Of a stretch of DNA of 64,000 nucleotides, positions 19,932 to 28,051 are shown in pieces. Origin of the DNA: Thermobifida alba (GTDB lineage: Bacteria; Actinomycetota; Actinomycetes; Streptosporangiales; Streptosporangiaceae). Every line of letters starts with the position of its first letter. The first letter of the stretch is position 1. The stretch lies in NCBI RefSeq assembly GCF_023208015.1, contig NZ_CP051627.1, positions 1,612,001 through 1,676,000 of the forward strand, in the 5' to 3' direction. A program made the translations under genes and the position numbers. The notes under the pieces were generated by a model. It had not been told where the DNA came from. It ran no database searches and worked only from the letters and a program-made list of their open reading frames with translations.

Positions 19932-20381
19932 ATGTCGTCCCGCCCCACCGTGCTGCTGCTCAACGGCCCCAACCTCAACCTGCTGGGTCGACGCGACCCC
20001 GCCCAGTACGGCACCACCACGCTCGCCGACGTCGAGAAGCGGCTGGTGGCACTGGGCGACGAGCTGGGCGTGGACGTGGTGTGCGCCCAGAGCAACCACG
20101 AGGGCGAACTGGTCGACCGCATCCACGCCGCCCGCGACCTCGACGGCGTCGTGTTCAACCCGGGCGCCTACGCCCACACCAGCATCGCGCTGCGCGACGC
20201 GATCGAGGCGGTGCCCACCCCGTGCGTGGAGGTGCACATCTCCAACATCCACGCCCGCGAACCGTTCCGGCACACCTCGGTGACCGCTCCGGTGATGAGC
20301 GGCAGCATCAGCGGCTGCGGGGTGCACGGATACGAACTCGCGCTGCGCCACGTCGTCTGGCTGATCGGCCGCAACGGCTGA
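19932..20381 (+). CDS. aroQ: 3-dehydroquinate dehydratase, type II
   Basis: Third step of the shikimate pathway, converting 3-dehydroquinate to 3-dehydroshikimate. The 149-residue length is normal for the dodecameric type II enzyme. The family motifs are LLNGPNLNLLGRRDP with the following QYG tyrosine, FNPGAYAHTS, and VEVHISNIHAREPFRHTS with the catalytic histidine. ATG 19932 follows GAAAGG. It is transcribed away from glgX and is a stand-alone gene here. Confidence 0.96.
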   Translation: MSSRPTVLLLNGPNLNLLGRRDPAQYGTTTLADVEKRLVALGDELGVDVVCAQSNHEGELVDRIHAARDLDGVVFNPGAYAHTSIALRDAIEAVPTPCVEVHISNIHAREPFRHTSVTAPVMSGSISGCGVHGYELALRHVVWLIGRNG

Positions 20382-20423
20382 GGCCCCGGCCGCCGCCTCC
20401 ACCCCTCCCCGACGAAACGAGTC

Positions 20424-20445
20424 GTTCACCTCTGGTTAAATTCTT
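20424..20445 (+). promoter_or_regulatory. PHO box (PhoP direct repeats) before pstS
   Basis: Two 11-bp direct units, GTTCACCTCTG and GTTAAATTCTT, start 11 bp apart and match the actinobacterial PHO box pattern GTTCACC/GTTAA. They lie 47 bp upstream of the pstS start, where activator PhoP would recruit polymerase under phosphate limitation. Confidence 0.72.
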
Positions 20446-20491
20446 CGACGGCATATGACCACCGTGTATTCGTTCGGGGGATGAGACAACC

Positions 20492-21598
20492 GTGTCGATG
20501 GCGAGGCACCGCACCGGGACCGTGATCGCGCTGCTGAGCGCGTTGGCGCTGGCGGCCGGCTGCGGCAGCGACAACGCGGTGCGCGGCGGCCAGGCGATCC
20601 CGGTGCCCGAGAACCTGGAGTGCTTCGACGGCACCGTCTCCGGCTCCGGTTCCAGCGCCCAGGAGCTGGCGATGCAGGTGTGGATCGCCGGCTTCCAGAC
20701 GGCCTGCGACGACTCGCGGATCTACTACGACGCGATCGGCTCGGGCGGCGGCCGCAGCCAGTTCATCGACGGCGCGGTGGATTTCGCGGGCTCCGACGCG
20801 GCCATGGACGAGGGCGAACTGGAGGAGGCCCGGCAGCGCTGCGGCTCCGAGGTGATCCACCTGCCCGCCTACGTGGTGCCGATCGCGGTGGCGTTCAACC
20901 TGGAGGGCGTGGACGAGCTCAACCTGACCCCCGCCACCCTGGCCCGCCTGTTCAGCGGCGACATCACCCGCTGGAACGACCCGGCCGTCGCCGAGACCAA
21001 CCCCGACGTCGACCTGCCCGACCTGCCCGTCATCCCGGTCAGCCGCTCCGACGAGTCCGGCACCACCGAGAACTTCACCTCCTACCTGGCCTCCGCCGCG
21101 GGCCGGGAGTGGCCCCACGAACCCGACGGCCAGTGGCCCTTCCCCCCGGTCGAGGCCGGGCAGGGCAACAGCGGTGTGGCCCAGGCGATCCGCGGCGGCC
21201 AGGGCACCATCGGCTACCTGGAGGCCTCCCACGCCGAGGGCATGACCACGGCCCGCATCGGCCAGGACGGCGAGTTCGTCGCGCTGTCCCCGGATTCGGC
21301 GGCGCAGATCGTGGCGGTCTCGCCGCGCCGCCCCGGCGGCGGCCCGCACGACCACGCCCTGGCGTTGGACTACACCGCCACCGGCACCGACGCCTACCCC
21401 ATCGTGCTGGTCAGCTACGAGATCGCCTGCCTGGCCTACGACGAGGAGGCCGAGGCCGAGGGCGTCAGGGCGTTCCTGGGCTACCTGCTCAGCGACGAGG
21501 GCCAGCAGGCCGCCTCCGAGGAGTCGGGCTCGGCCCCGCTGACCCCGCAGCTGCGCGACGAACTGCTGGCCTCGGTGGAGGCCATCGGCGTGCGCTGA
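20492..21598 (+). CDS. pstS: Phosphate-binding lipoprotein PstS
   Basis: Periplasmic-type phosphate-binding protein (368 residues) with lipobox LAAGC at about residue 24. Phosphate-loop motifs typical of PstS are SGSGSSAQELAMQVW, GSGGGRSQFIDGAVDFAGSDAAM and SRSDESGTTENFTSYL, and QAIRGGQGTIGYLE lies further on. GTG 20492 follows GGGGGATGAG; ATG 20498 is an alternative. No pstC, pstA or pstB lies next to it, so it must work with a transporter encoded elsewhere or as a second binding protein. The PHO box indicates phosphate-starvation control. Confidence 0.9.
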   Translation: MSMARHRTGTVIALLSALALAAGCGSDNAVRGGQAIPVPENLECFDGTVSGSGSSAQELAMQVWIAGFQTACDDSRIYYDAIGSGGGRSQFIDGAVDFAGSDAAMDEGELEEARQRCGSEVIHLPAYVVPIAVAFNLEGVDELNLTPATLARLFSGDITRWNDPAVAETNPDVDLPDLPVIPVSRSDESGTTENFTSYLASAAGREWPHEPDGQWPFPPVEAGQGNSGVAQAIRGGQGTIGYLEASHAEGMTTARIGQDGEFVALSPDSAAQIVAVSPRRPGGGPHDHALALDYTATGTDAYPIVLVSYEIACLAYDEEAEAEGVRAFLGYLLSDEGQQAASEESGSAPLTPQLRDELLASVEAIGVR

Positions 21599-21679
21599 GC
21601 GCGGCCGCGGGTTTGCGCCCCCCTCCGCCGGTTAGCCGCTCCCGGTGACACCGACCCTTCGACACCGGGAGCACCACGC

Positions 21680-22534
21680 ATGGCACAGCACCACCCTCCG
21701 GCACAGCAGCAGCCCCACCCGGGGCAGACCAGGGGCATGGTGCCCCGTCCCCGCGACGAGATGCGCGACTACACCGGCAGCGGCCTGCTGGAGGACAAGC
21801 GGGCCCTGATCGCGGGCGGCGACTCCGGGATCGGCCGGGCCGTGGCGGCGGCCTTCGCCAAGGAGGGCGCGGACGTGGCCGTCGCCTACCTGAGCGAGGA
21901 CGAGGACGCCCGCCACACCGCCTCCCTGGTCGAGGCGGCGGGGCGGCGCAGCCTGCTGCTGCCCGGCGACCTCGCTGAGGAGGACCGGTGCACCGAGGTG
22001 GTGCGGCGCACCGTCGCCGAGTTCGGCGGCCTGGACGTGCTGGTGGCCCACCACGCGGTGCAGGCGCCGGTGGAGGACTTCGCCGACCTGTCCACCGAGC
22101 AGCTGCGCCGCACCTTCGAGGTGAACGTGTTCAGCGTGTTCTGGCTGCTGCGCGCGGCCATCCCGGTCATGCCCGACGGCGGCTCGGTGATCGTCACCGG
22201 CTCCATCAACGGGCTGCGCGGCAACTCCTCGCTCATCGACTACGCCGCCAGCAAGGCCGCGGTGATGAACCTGGCGCACAGCCTGGCCCAGCACTACATG
22301 AAGCGGGGCATCCGCATCAACTGCGTGGCGCCGGGCCCGGTGTGGACGCCGCTGATCCCGGCGACGCTGCCCGAGGAGAAGGTGGAGGGCTTCGGCCGGC
22401 AGGCACCGATGGAGCGGGCCGCCGACCCCGACGAGGTCGCCCCGTCCTACGTGTTCTTCGCCAGCGGACGGCTGTCGTCGTACTACTCCGGTCAGGTGCT
22501 GACCCCCGTGGGCGGGGAGATCCAGGTAGGCTGA
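21680..22534 (+). CDS. SDR-family oxidoreductase (YhdF/GSP39-like)
   Basis: The 284-residue short-chain dehydrogenase has an extra His/Gln/Pro-rich N-terminal tail (about 35 residues) as in stress-linked YhdF/YhxC-type SDRs. The cofactor loop is GGDSGIGRA, and the catalytic Ser and YxxxK are TGSIN and DYAASK. The usual NNAG motif is replaced by AHHAV. The substrate is not predictable. ATG 21680 stands in its own unit after pstS. Confidence 0.85.
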   Translation: MAQHHPPAQQQPHPGQTRGMVPRPRDEMRDYTGSGLLEDKRALIAGGDSGIGRAVAAAFAKEGADVAVAYLSEDEDARHTASLVEAAGRRSLLLPGDLAEEDRCTEVVRRTVAEFGGLDVLVAHHAVQAPVEDFADLSTEQLRRTFEVNVFSVFWLLRAAIPVMPDGGSVIVTGSINGLRGNSSLIDYAASKAAVMNLAHSLAQHYMKRGIRINCVAPGPVWTPLIPATLPEEKVEGFGRQAPMERAADPDEVAPSYVFFASGRLSSYYSGQVLTPVGGEIQVG

Positions 22535-22572
22535 ACCGCCGTGGCCGTTGCGGGAACCGGCGGGAGGTGCGG

Positions 22573-23334
22573 GTGGAGGACAGGGAGTTCGTCGGGTACG
22601 TCGCGGACCGGCTGGCCGCCCTGCCCGGGGTGCGGGCGGTGAGTCTGGGCGGCTCGCGGGCCCTGGGCACCCACCGCCCCGACAGCGACTGGGACCTGGC
22701 CGTCTACTACCGGGACCGCTTCGACCCGCAGGACCTGCGCGACCTCGGCTGGCCCGGCGAGGTCTTCGAGATCGGCGGCTGGGGCGGCGGGGTGTTCAAC
22801 GGAGGCGCCTGGCTGACCGTCGACGGCCGCCGCGTGGACGTGCACTACCGCGACCTCGCCGTGGTCGAGCACCACATCGCCGAGGCCGAGCAGGGCCGTT
22901 TCGACGTCGAACCGCTGCTGTTCCACCTCGCCGGGATCCCCACCTACCTGGTGGTGGCCGAACTCGCGCGCAACCGGGTGCTGCGCGGCGAGCTGCCCTG
23001 CCCGGACTTCCCGGAGGCGCTGCGCGCGAGCGCCCCGCCGCGCTGGTGGGGCACGGCGCGCCTGACGTTGGACTACGCGCGCGCCAACCACGCGCCCCGC
23101 GCCCAGGCCGCCCAGGTCGCCGGAGCGGTCGCGGTGGCCGCCTGCCAGGCCGCGCACGCGGTCCTGGCCGCCCGCGGCGAGTGGACCACCAACGAGAAGA
23201 CCCTGCTGGACCGGGCGGACCTGCGCGGTGTCGACGGGATCGTCGCCGCTGTGCGCCCCGAACCGCAGGCCCTGGCCGAGGCGGTGGACGCCGCGCGCGC
23301 CCTCATGGCCGCGCGGGTCGACGCCGCCGCCTAG
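22573..23334 (+). CDS. Nucleotidyltransferase-fold protein
   Basis: 253 residues with the polymerase-beta-type NTase signature GGSRALGTHRPDSDWDLAVY (GS followed by DxD) near the N-terminus and a third acidic strand at RRVDVHYRD. The C-terminal half is alpha-helical. Such proteins transfer nucleotides to small molecules or proteins; no resistance-specific motif is visible. I chose GTG 22573 because GGGAGG lies 5 nt upstream; GTG 22567 is in frame 6 nt earlier. It begins 38 bp after the SDR gene, so the two may be co-transcribed. Confidence 0.8.
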   Translation: MEDREFVGYVADRLAALPGVRAVSLGGSRALGTHRPDSDWDLAVYYRDRFDPQDLRDLGWPGEVFEIGGWGGGVFNGGAWLTVDGRRVDVHYRDLAVVEHHIAEAEQGRFDVEPLLFHLAGIPTYLVVAELARNRVLRGELPCPDFPEALRASAPPRWWGTARLTLDYARANHAPRAQAAQVAGAVAVAACQAAHAVLAARGEWTTNEKTLLDRADLRGVDGIVAAVRPEPQALAEAVDAARALMAARVDAAA

Positions 23335-23429
23335 GCGCGCCCGACCGTCCCGCGGCGGGGCCGTCCGGCCGCCGGCGCAGGCGGACCGGGGGCGCCCGTC
23401 CCCGGCAGGGCCGCCGCGGCCTTCCCGCG

Positions 23430-23469
23430 CCCGTTTCCGGGGCGGCTCGCGGGCCGCCCCGGAAACGGG
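23430..23469. terminator. Bidirectional hairpin terminator
   Basis: A perfect 17-bp stem (23430-23446 with 23453-23469) with a 6-nt loop lies between the convergent nucleotidyltransferase and glycosyltransferase genes. There is no T tract, as is usual for GC-rich actinomycete terminators. Confidence 0.75.
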
Positions 23470-23473
23470 ACGT

Positions 23474-25021
23474 TCAGCGCACCCGCAGGCGGCGCCGGAC
23501 GGCGGCCAGGACCCGGCGCCACGCCGCGGCCGGCCGCCCGCGGCCCCGCAGGAGGACGGCCAGCGGTCCCCGGCGGCCCGCGGCGGCGACCTGCCCGGCG
23601 AAGTCGACCACCCCGGACAGGTCGACGGTCTCGACCCCGCCGTGCATCCGGTAGCGGCCGTGCACCGCGGCCACCGCCTCCACCGGGTCCTCCTCGGCCC
23701 CGCTGCCGCCCAGGACCCGCGCCAGTGCGCGGGTCCGCCACAGGGTCAGGCTCCTGGGGGCGTCGCGGACGAGTTCGACGACTCCGGCACGCGACCACTC
23801 GGCGCGCTCCACCATCCGCGCCACGGCCCGCGGCCCCACCCCGCAGGTGACCGGCACCTGGAGCAGGTAGGGCGCGGGGAATCCGGTGCGGGGCGCGCGC
23901 GCCGCGAACCGGACCCGGGGTTCGGCCAGGTAGTGCGCCTGGATCAGGCGGGCCTCAAGCCAGAAATCGGCGGCGGTGTCCCAGTCGGCGGCCAGGACCA
24001 CCTCCAGGTCGACCTCGGCGCTGGCGAGCAGCCGGTCCACGCAGGCGCGCACCAGTTCGTAGGGGTGCTGCGCCACCTCGACCACGGCACGCACCATCGG
24101 CACCCGGTGTTCGGGGCGGCGCCGCGGCCGGTGGGCGGGGCGCGCGTAGGGGACGAGGGCGGCGAGCGCGTCGCTGCGCGCGCCGGGCACACGGGTGCGG
24201 TTGACCGTCGCGCCGCCCAGGTGCCAGGCGCGGGCGGCGCGGTCCGGCACGAACACCGCCCCCGACTGCCACAGCCGGTAGCCGAGTTCGGTGTCGTGGC
24301 CGAGGACGAGTGCGGGGTCGACGCCGCCCGCGGCCTCGTACAGGGTGCGGCTCATCGTCACGCACGAGCCGACGAAGGCCCGGAAGCCCTGGCTGTCGCA
24401 GTCGCGGAGGTCGTCGGTACGGGAGAGAAGCCGTGCGATGCGGGGATGGGGCGGGGCGTCGGGGAGACTGCGGCGCAGCGTGTTCGCCGCGACGAGTTCG
24501 GCGGCCTCGGCGGGGTCGAGGTCGCGGTCGATCGCGTAGCGGACGTCGGCCAGGGCCACCGCCTGGGAGTGGGCGTGCTGCCAGCGGACCAGCGTCTCCA
24601 CGAGGGTGGACTCGACTAACAGGTCGACGTCCAGCCAGCACAGCACCTCGCCCGTGCTGAGGCGGGAGCCGTGGGCGCGGGCCTGGCCGGGGCCCCAGCC
24701 GTCCGGCGGGGCGGGTTCGATCCGGCACCGCTCGGGGCGCAGGTCGGGCAGTCGCGGCGGTGTCGCGGAGTGGTCGTCGACGACGACCACCTCCACCAGG
24801 TGCCCGGGGTAGGTCTGGCGGGCCAGGCAGGCGAGGATCCGGTCGAGTCGCCGCTGGTCGTCGCGGACGGGGATGACGACGCTGACGGTGGGGCCGGGTG
24901 TCCAGGAGCCCACCTCGGGCGGGGCGAGCGCCGTCCAGTCGTTGCGGAACACACGGGGATCGGTGGCCGAGGGTGGGGACACACCCTCCATGCACAACTC
25001 TGAGTAATCAAATAGCTTCAC
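23474..25021 (-). CDS. Family 2 glycosyltransferase
   Basis: GT-A fold transferase of about 515 residues. The donor-binding domain (PTVSVVIPVRDDQRRLDRIL, EVVVVDDHSATPP) is followed by the DxD motif LCWLDVDLLVE and an acceptor segment HDTELGYRLWQSGAVFVPD. A second, less conserved domain makes up the C-terminal 200 residues and ends in an Arg-rich tail; no transmembrane helix is evident. I prefer GTG 25021, which lies 7 nt after a TATAGT -10 and would be a leaderless start; an upstream GTG at 25153 would add 44 low-complexity residues without a ribosome site. The product sugar or polymer cannot be told. Confidence 0.75.
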   Translation of the reverse strand: MKLFDYSELCMEGVSPPSATDPRVFRNDWTALAPPEVGSWTPGPTVSVVIPVRDDQRRLDRILACLARQTYPGHLVEVVVVDDHSATPPRLPDLRPERCRIEPAPPDGWGPGQARAHGSRLSTGEVLCWLDVDLLVESTLVETLVRWQHAHSQAVALADVRYAIDRDLDPAEAAELVAANTLRRSLPDAPPHPRIARLLSRTDDLRDCDSQGFRAFVGSCVTMSRTLYEAAGGVDPALVLGHDTELGYRLWQSGAVFVPDRAARAWHLGGATVNRTRVPGARSDALAALVPYARPAHRPRRRPEHRVPMVRAVVEVAQHPYELVRACVDRLLASAEVDLEVVLAADWDTAADFWLEARLIQAHYLAEPRVRFAARAPRTGFPAPYLLQVPVTCGVGPRAVARMVERAEWSRAGVVELVRDAPRSLTLWRTRALARVLGGSGAEEDPVEAVAAVHGRYRMHGGVETVDLSGVVDFAGQVAAAGRRGPLAVLLRGRGRPAAAWRRVLAAVRRRLRVR

Positions 25022-25027
25022 ACGGTC

Positions 25028-25033
25028 ACTATA
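25028..25033 (-). promoter_or_regulatory. -10 hexamer for leaderless glycosyltransferase mRNA
   Basis: TATAGT on the minus strand ends 7 nt before GTG 25021, so transcription would begin on the start codon. The -35 region is not recognisable. Confidence 0.45.
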
Positions 25034-25252
25034 GGAGGCGGTGCCCGCCCCTTTCCGGTACCCGCCCCCGGACGCGAACGGGCGCGTCGCCGAGTCCGTC
25101 CTCCTCGGCGGCGCGCCCGTGACCGCACGATCACCGTTGCGGTTCTCCGACACTATCCGCGGTCAGAGACACTCTCAGTCTCCCCCGCCGACCACGGCCT
25201 TACTCTCCCACCAGCGCCAATACAACGTGACGAAGGTCACTGAAGCCCCGGT

Positions 25253-25723
25253 TCAGGAGGTGACGTAGACGGTCTCCCCGCGGCCGCGGGCGCGCAGCGC
25301 CGCCTCCAGACGCGGCGCCAGGGCCGGGTCCATGAGGCGCAGCGCCCGGGCGGGCTCGGCGAACACGTACCCGTCCAACTCCTCCTCCTGCAACCGGATC
25401 GGCGTGTCTGCCGCGACGGTGCCGCAGTCGAAGACGAAGGAGAGGAACGGCCGGGGCCGCGGAGGACGGGGCGCGCTCCAGTGCACCGCCAGCAGCCGCC
25501 CGCTGCGCACCGCCAACCCCACCTCCTCGGCGACCTCCCGCTCACAGGCCAGGTGCGGGGCCTCGCCGTGCTCCACGACCCCGCCCGGCATCGTCCAGTG
25601 CTCGCGGTAGTTGGGGTCGACCAGCAGGACCCTGCCGTCCGGGTCGGTGATCAGCCCGGACGCGGCGAGGTAGGACGTGGGCAGACTGGCGAACCACTGT
25701 TCGGCGGGGAGCAGACCGGTCAT
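25253..25723 (-). CDS. Nudix hydrolase
   Basis: 156-residue NTP/NDP-X pyrophosphohydrolase. The Nudix box fits Gx5Ex7REUxEExGU: GGVVEHGEAPHLACEREV followed by AEEVGL (about residues 46-69). The C-terminal half contains ELDGYVFAEPARALRLM, typical of MutT/NudE-like enzymes. The substrate is unknown. It is oriented with and 231 bp upstream of the glycosyltransferase. Confidence 0.88.
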   Translation of the reverse strand: MTGLLPAEQWFASLPTSYLAASGLITDPDGRVLLVDPNYREHWTMPGGVVEHGEAPHLACEREVAEEVGLAVRSGRLLAVHWSAPRPPRPRPFLSFVFDCGTVAADTPIRLQEEELDGYVFAEPARALRLMDPALAPRLEAALRARGRGETVYVTS

Positions 25724-25799
25724 ACCGGCAGGCTAGCGCCCGCCCGCTGCCGCCCTCCACGGGGGACGGGGGCGGCACACGCGACCGGCAGGACGCCCG

Positions 25800-25840
25800 A
25801 CCGGAGGGCCGGGGGCGCTGTCCTCCCCCGGCCCTCCGGT
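25800..25840 (-). terminator. Hairpin terminator of the DUF2330 gene
   Basis: A perfect 16-bp stem (25800-25815 with 25825-25840) with a 9-nt loop lies 36 bp after the DUF2330 stop. No T tract follows. Confidence 0.65.
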
Positions 25841-25876
25841 CCTCCGCGCAGCTCCCGCCCCGGGGGCACGGCCGCC

Positions 25877-26926
25877 TCAGCGGCGGCGCGCCCGCCGCAC
25901 CAGCCCCCTGGCGAGCACGGCCGCCGCCAGCAGGACCAGCGCCCCGAGCACCGTGACGAACGGCCCGGCCGCGAAACCCAGGACGTGCACGGTCCGCGCC
26001 ACCCGCACCACCTCCTGGTAGGGGGTGTCCTCGGCGGCCGGCTCGAACACGAAGTCGCCGGTCAGCGCGGAGGGCTTCCGGATGTCGTGGTCCAGGGTGG
26101 TCAGGAACGCGCCGTCGGGGCCGATGAGGTCGCGCAGCCGCGCCGACTCCACGTCGGCGGCCGACACCGGCCCGGCGAAACGCACCTCGGAGCGGACCGG
26201 GACCCCGTCGGCGCGCTCCATCCGGTGGTCGGCCAGCAGGTACAGGCGCGCGTACTGGCCGTACTCCGACAGCGCGGTCAACCGCATCGGATAGACCAGC
26301 TCCGTGGCGGGAAAGGTGACCTCCACCGGCGCCAGCGCCCCGGACAGGGCGGCCTCCTCGGCGTCCAGGCGCACCGCGACGTAGTACCAGCCCTCCTCGA
26401 CGTAGGGCCGCAGCGCCTCCGCCAGGTCGACGGGCAGGTCGAAGCCGTTGTCCTCCAGCCAGCCGTGCAGCGCGGCGGCGTCCCCGGCGGCGAGCGTGGC
26501 CGCGTCGAACGGTCCCAGCTCCACCCGGTCGAGGACCGCCACCCCGTCCGGTCCCGCCCCGGACCGCAGTCCCGCGTTCCACCGGGGCCACCACTCGTCG
26601 ACGTACTCGACGCGGGGTTCGGAGAGCCGCTCCAGGTCGTCGAAGACCGCGGCCTCCCCCAGCGCCACCTCGGCCGGCGCGGGCGTGGGCAGCAGCAGCG
26701 CCGCCGTGCTCTGCGCGGAGTGCGCGTCCAGCCGCAGCACCACGGTCTGCACCCCGCCGGAGAAGTGCACCACCGTGCTCTCCCCGTGGACGTCGATGTC
26801 GCCGATCGCCGCCCCGCACCCGCACGCCCACGACGGGGCGGCCCACCCCGTGCCGAGGACGAGCACCGCCGCCGCCACCACCGCCGCGCACCGCCGCAGC
26901 ACCGCCCGCACGCGTCCTCCCCGCAC
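25877..26926 (-). CDS. DUF2330 membrane-anchored exported protein
   Basis: 349 residues with an N-terminal signal peptide, mature start rich in cysteine (SWACGCGAAIGDI), a long extracytoplasmic domain and a single C-terminal helix followed by RRARRR. The TVVHFSGGVQTVVLRLDAHS and LLLPTPAPAEV blocks and the overall plan match DUF2330, whose function is unknown. The start is uncertain: GTG 26926, or GTG 26911, which has GGGGAGG 4 nt before it. It is a single gene bounded by terminators on both sides. Confidence 0.8.
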   Translation of the reverse strand: MRGGRVRAVLRRCAAVVAAAVLVLGTGWAAPSWACGCGAAIGDIDVHGESTVVHFSGGVQTVVLRLDAHSAQSTAALLLPTPAPAEVALGEAAVFDDLERLSEPRVEYVDEWWPRWNAGLRSGAGPDGVAVLDRVELGPFDAATLAAGDAAALHGWLEDNGFDLPVDLAEALRPYVEEGWYYVAVRLDAEEAALSGALAPVEVTFPATELVYPMRLTALSEYGQYARLYLLADHRMERADGVPVRSEVRFAGPVSAADVESARLRDLIGPDGAFLTTLDHDIRKPSALTGDFVFEPAAEDTPYQEVVRVARTVHVLGFAAGPFVTVLGALVLLAAAVLARGLVRRARRR

Positions 26927-26987
26927 CTGTCGTGGACCTCTTCGGGTGTCTTCGGGTGGTCCGATGCGGCCGGGACGCGGAAAAGCC

Positions 26988-27032
26988 GGAGGCCCCGCCG
27001 ATCGTGACCCTCCTGTGACCGGCGGGGCCTCC
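26988..27032 (-). terminator. Rho-independent terminator of the ddl-like operon
   Basis: A 12-bp perfect stem (26988-26999 with 27021-27032), 21-nt loop, and CGGCTTTT tail on the minus strand lie 14 bp after the ligase stop. Confidence 0.8.
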
Positions 27033-27045
27033 CACGAGGGCGGCG

Positions 27046-27996
27046 TCAGCCCCGCAGCAGGGCGCGGTGGGCCAGTTCGCGGCAGACCACCGCGAAGTCC
27101 ATGCCCGCCGCCTCCACCGCCAACGGCAGGGTGGAGGTGTCGGTCATGCCCGGGGAGACGTTGACCTCCAGGAAGTGCACGCGGCCGGCCCCGTCGACGA
27201 TGAGGTCGGTGCGGGAGACGTCGCGCAGTCCCAGGGTGCGGTGGGCGGTGACGGCCACCTCCGCGGCGGCCCGCGCCACCTCGTCGGAGAGCCGGGCCGG
27301 GCTGAAGAACTCGGTGCGTCCGGCGGTGTAGCGGGCCGCGTAGTCGTAGACGCCGCCGTCGGGCACGATCTCCACGGCCGGCAGCGCCACCGGCCCGTCG
27401 CCCAGGTCGACCACGCCCACCGCGATCTCGGTGCCTCTCACCTGCTGCTCGATGAGCGCGGTGTCGCTGTAGGCGAAGCAGCCGACCAGGGCCGAGGGCA
27501 GTTCGGCGGCGTCGGTGACGGCGGCCGCGCCGAACGCCGAGCCGCCCTGGTCGGGCTTGACGAACAGCGGCAGTCCCAGCATCGCCACGATCCGCTCCAG
27601 CACCGCGGGCGCGCCCAGGTCGTGGAAGAGCGACTTGGGCAGGGCCAGCCCGCGCGGCACGGCGACGCCCTGCTCGGCGACCAGGGTCTTGGCGATCGGC
27701 TTGGCGTAGGCGACCCGGCAGGCGTCGGGGCGCGCGCCCACGTAGGGGACGCCCGCCAGTTCCAGGACCTCGCGGATCGCGCCGTCCTCCCCGGAGGCGC
27801 CGTGCAGCACCGGGAACACCACCTGCGGCGGGTCCTCGGCCAGGAGGCCGAGCAGTTCGGGGCCGACGTCGCAGGTCTGCACCTCCACCCCGAGGCGGCG
27901 CAGCGCCTCGGCCACCCGCCGTCCGGATCGCACCGACACCTCGTGTTCGGGCGACAGCCCTCCGGCGAGCACGAGCACCCGGTTCAGGTCGGCCAC
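27046..27996 (-). CDS. D-alanine-D-alanine ligase family ATP-grasp protein
   Basis: 316-residue ATP-grasp ligase. It has LVLAGGLSPEHEVSVRSG, VFPVLHGASGEDGAIREVLE, PLFVKPDQGGSAFGA (ATP-binding lysine), and the metal-site FLEVNVSPGMTDTS. These fit Ddl, which makes the D-Ala-D-Ala dipeptide for peptidoglycan. It is followed by no cell-wall gene, but lies 55 bp downstream of an aminotransferase gene on the same strand, so it may be a specialised paralogue rather than the housekeeping Ddl. I chose GTG 27996 after AGAGGGCAGG. Confidence 0.82.
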   Translation of the reverse strand: MADLNRVLVLAGGLSPEHEVSVRSGRRVAEALRRLGVEVQTCDVGPELLGLLAEDPPQVVFPVLHGASGEDGAIREVLELAGVPYVGARPDACRVAYAKPIAKTLVAEQGVAVPRGLALPKSLFHDLGAPAVLERIVAMLGLPLFVKPDQGGSAFGAAAVTDAAELPSALVGCFAYSDTALIEQQVRGTEIAVGVVDLGDGPVALPAVEIVPDGGVYDYAARYTAGRTEFFSPARLSDEVARAAAEVAVTAHRTLGLRDVSRTDLIVDGAGRVHFLEVNVSPGMTDTSTLPLAVEAAGMDFAVVCRELAHRALLRG

Positions 27997-28051
27997 GGTC
28001 CTGCCCTCTTTCTGTCCCTGTCCTGCTGCTGTGGTCACGGCCGCCGGTCCC

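Noticed and set aside
25021-25153. 44-residue N-terminal extension of the glycosyltransferase
   Set aside because: It has no ribosome site and low-complexity composition, and the -10 element lies inside it.
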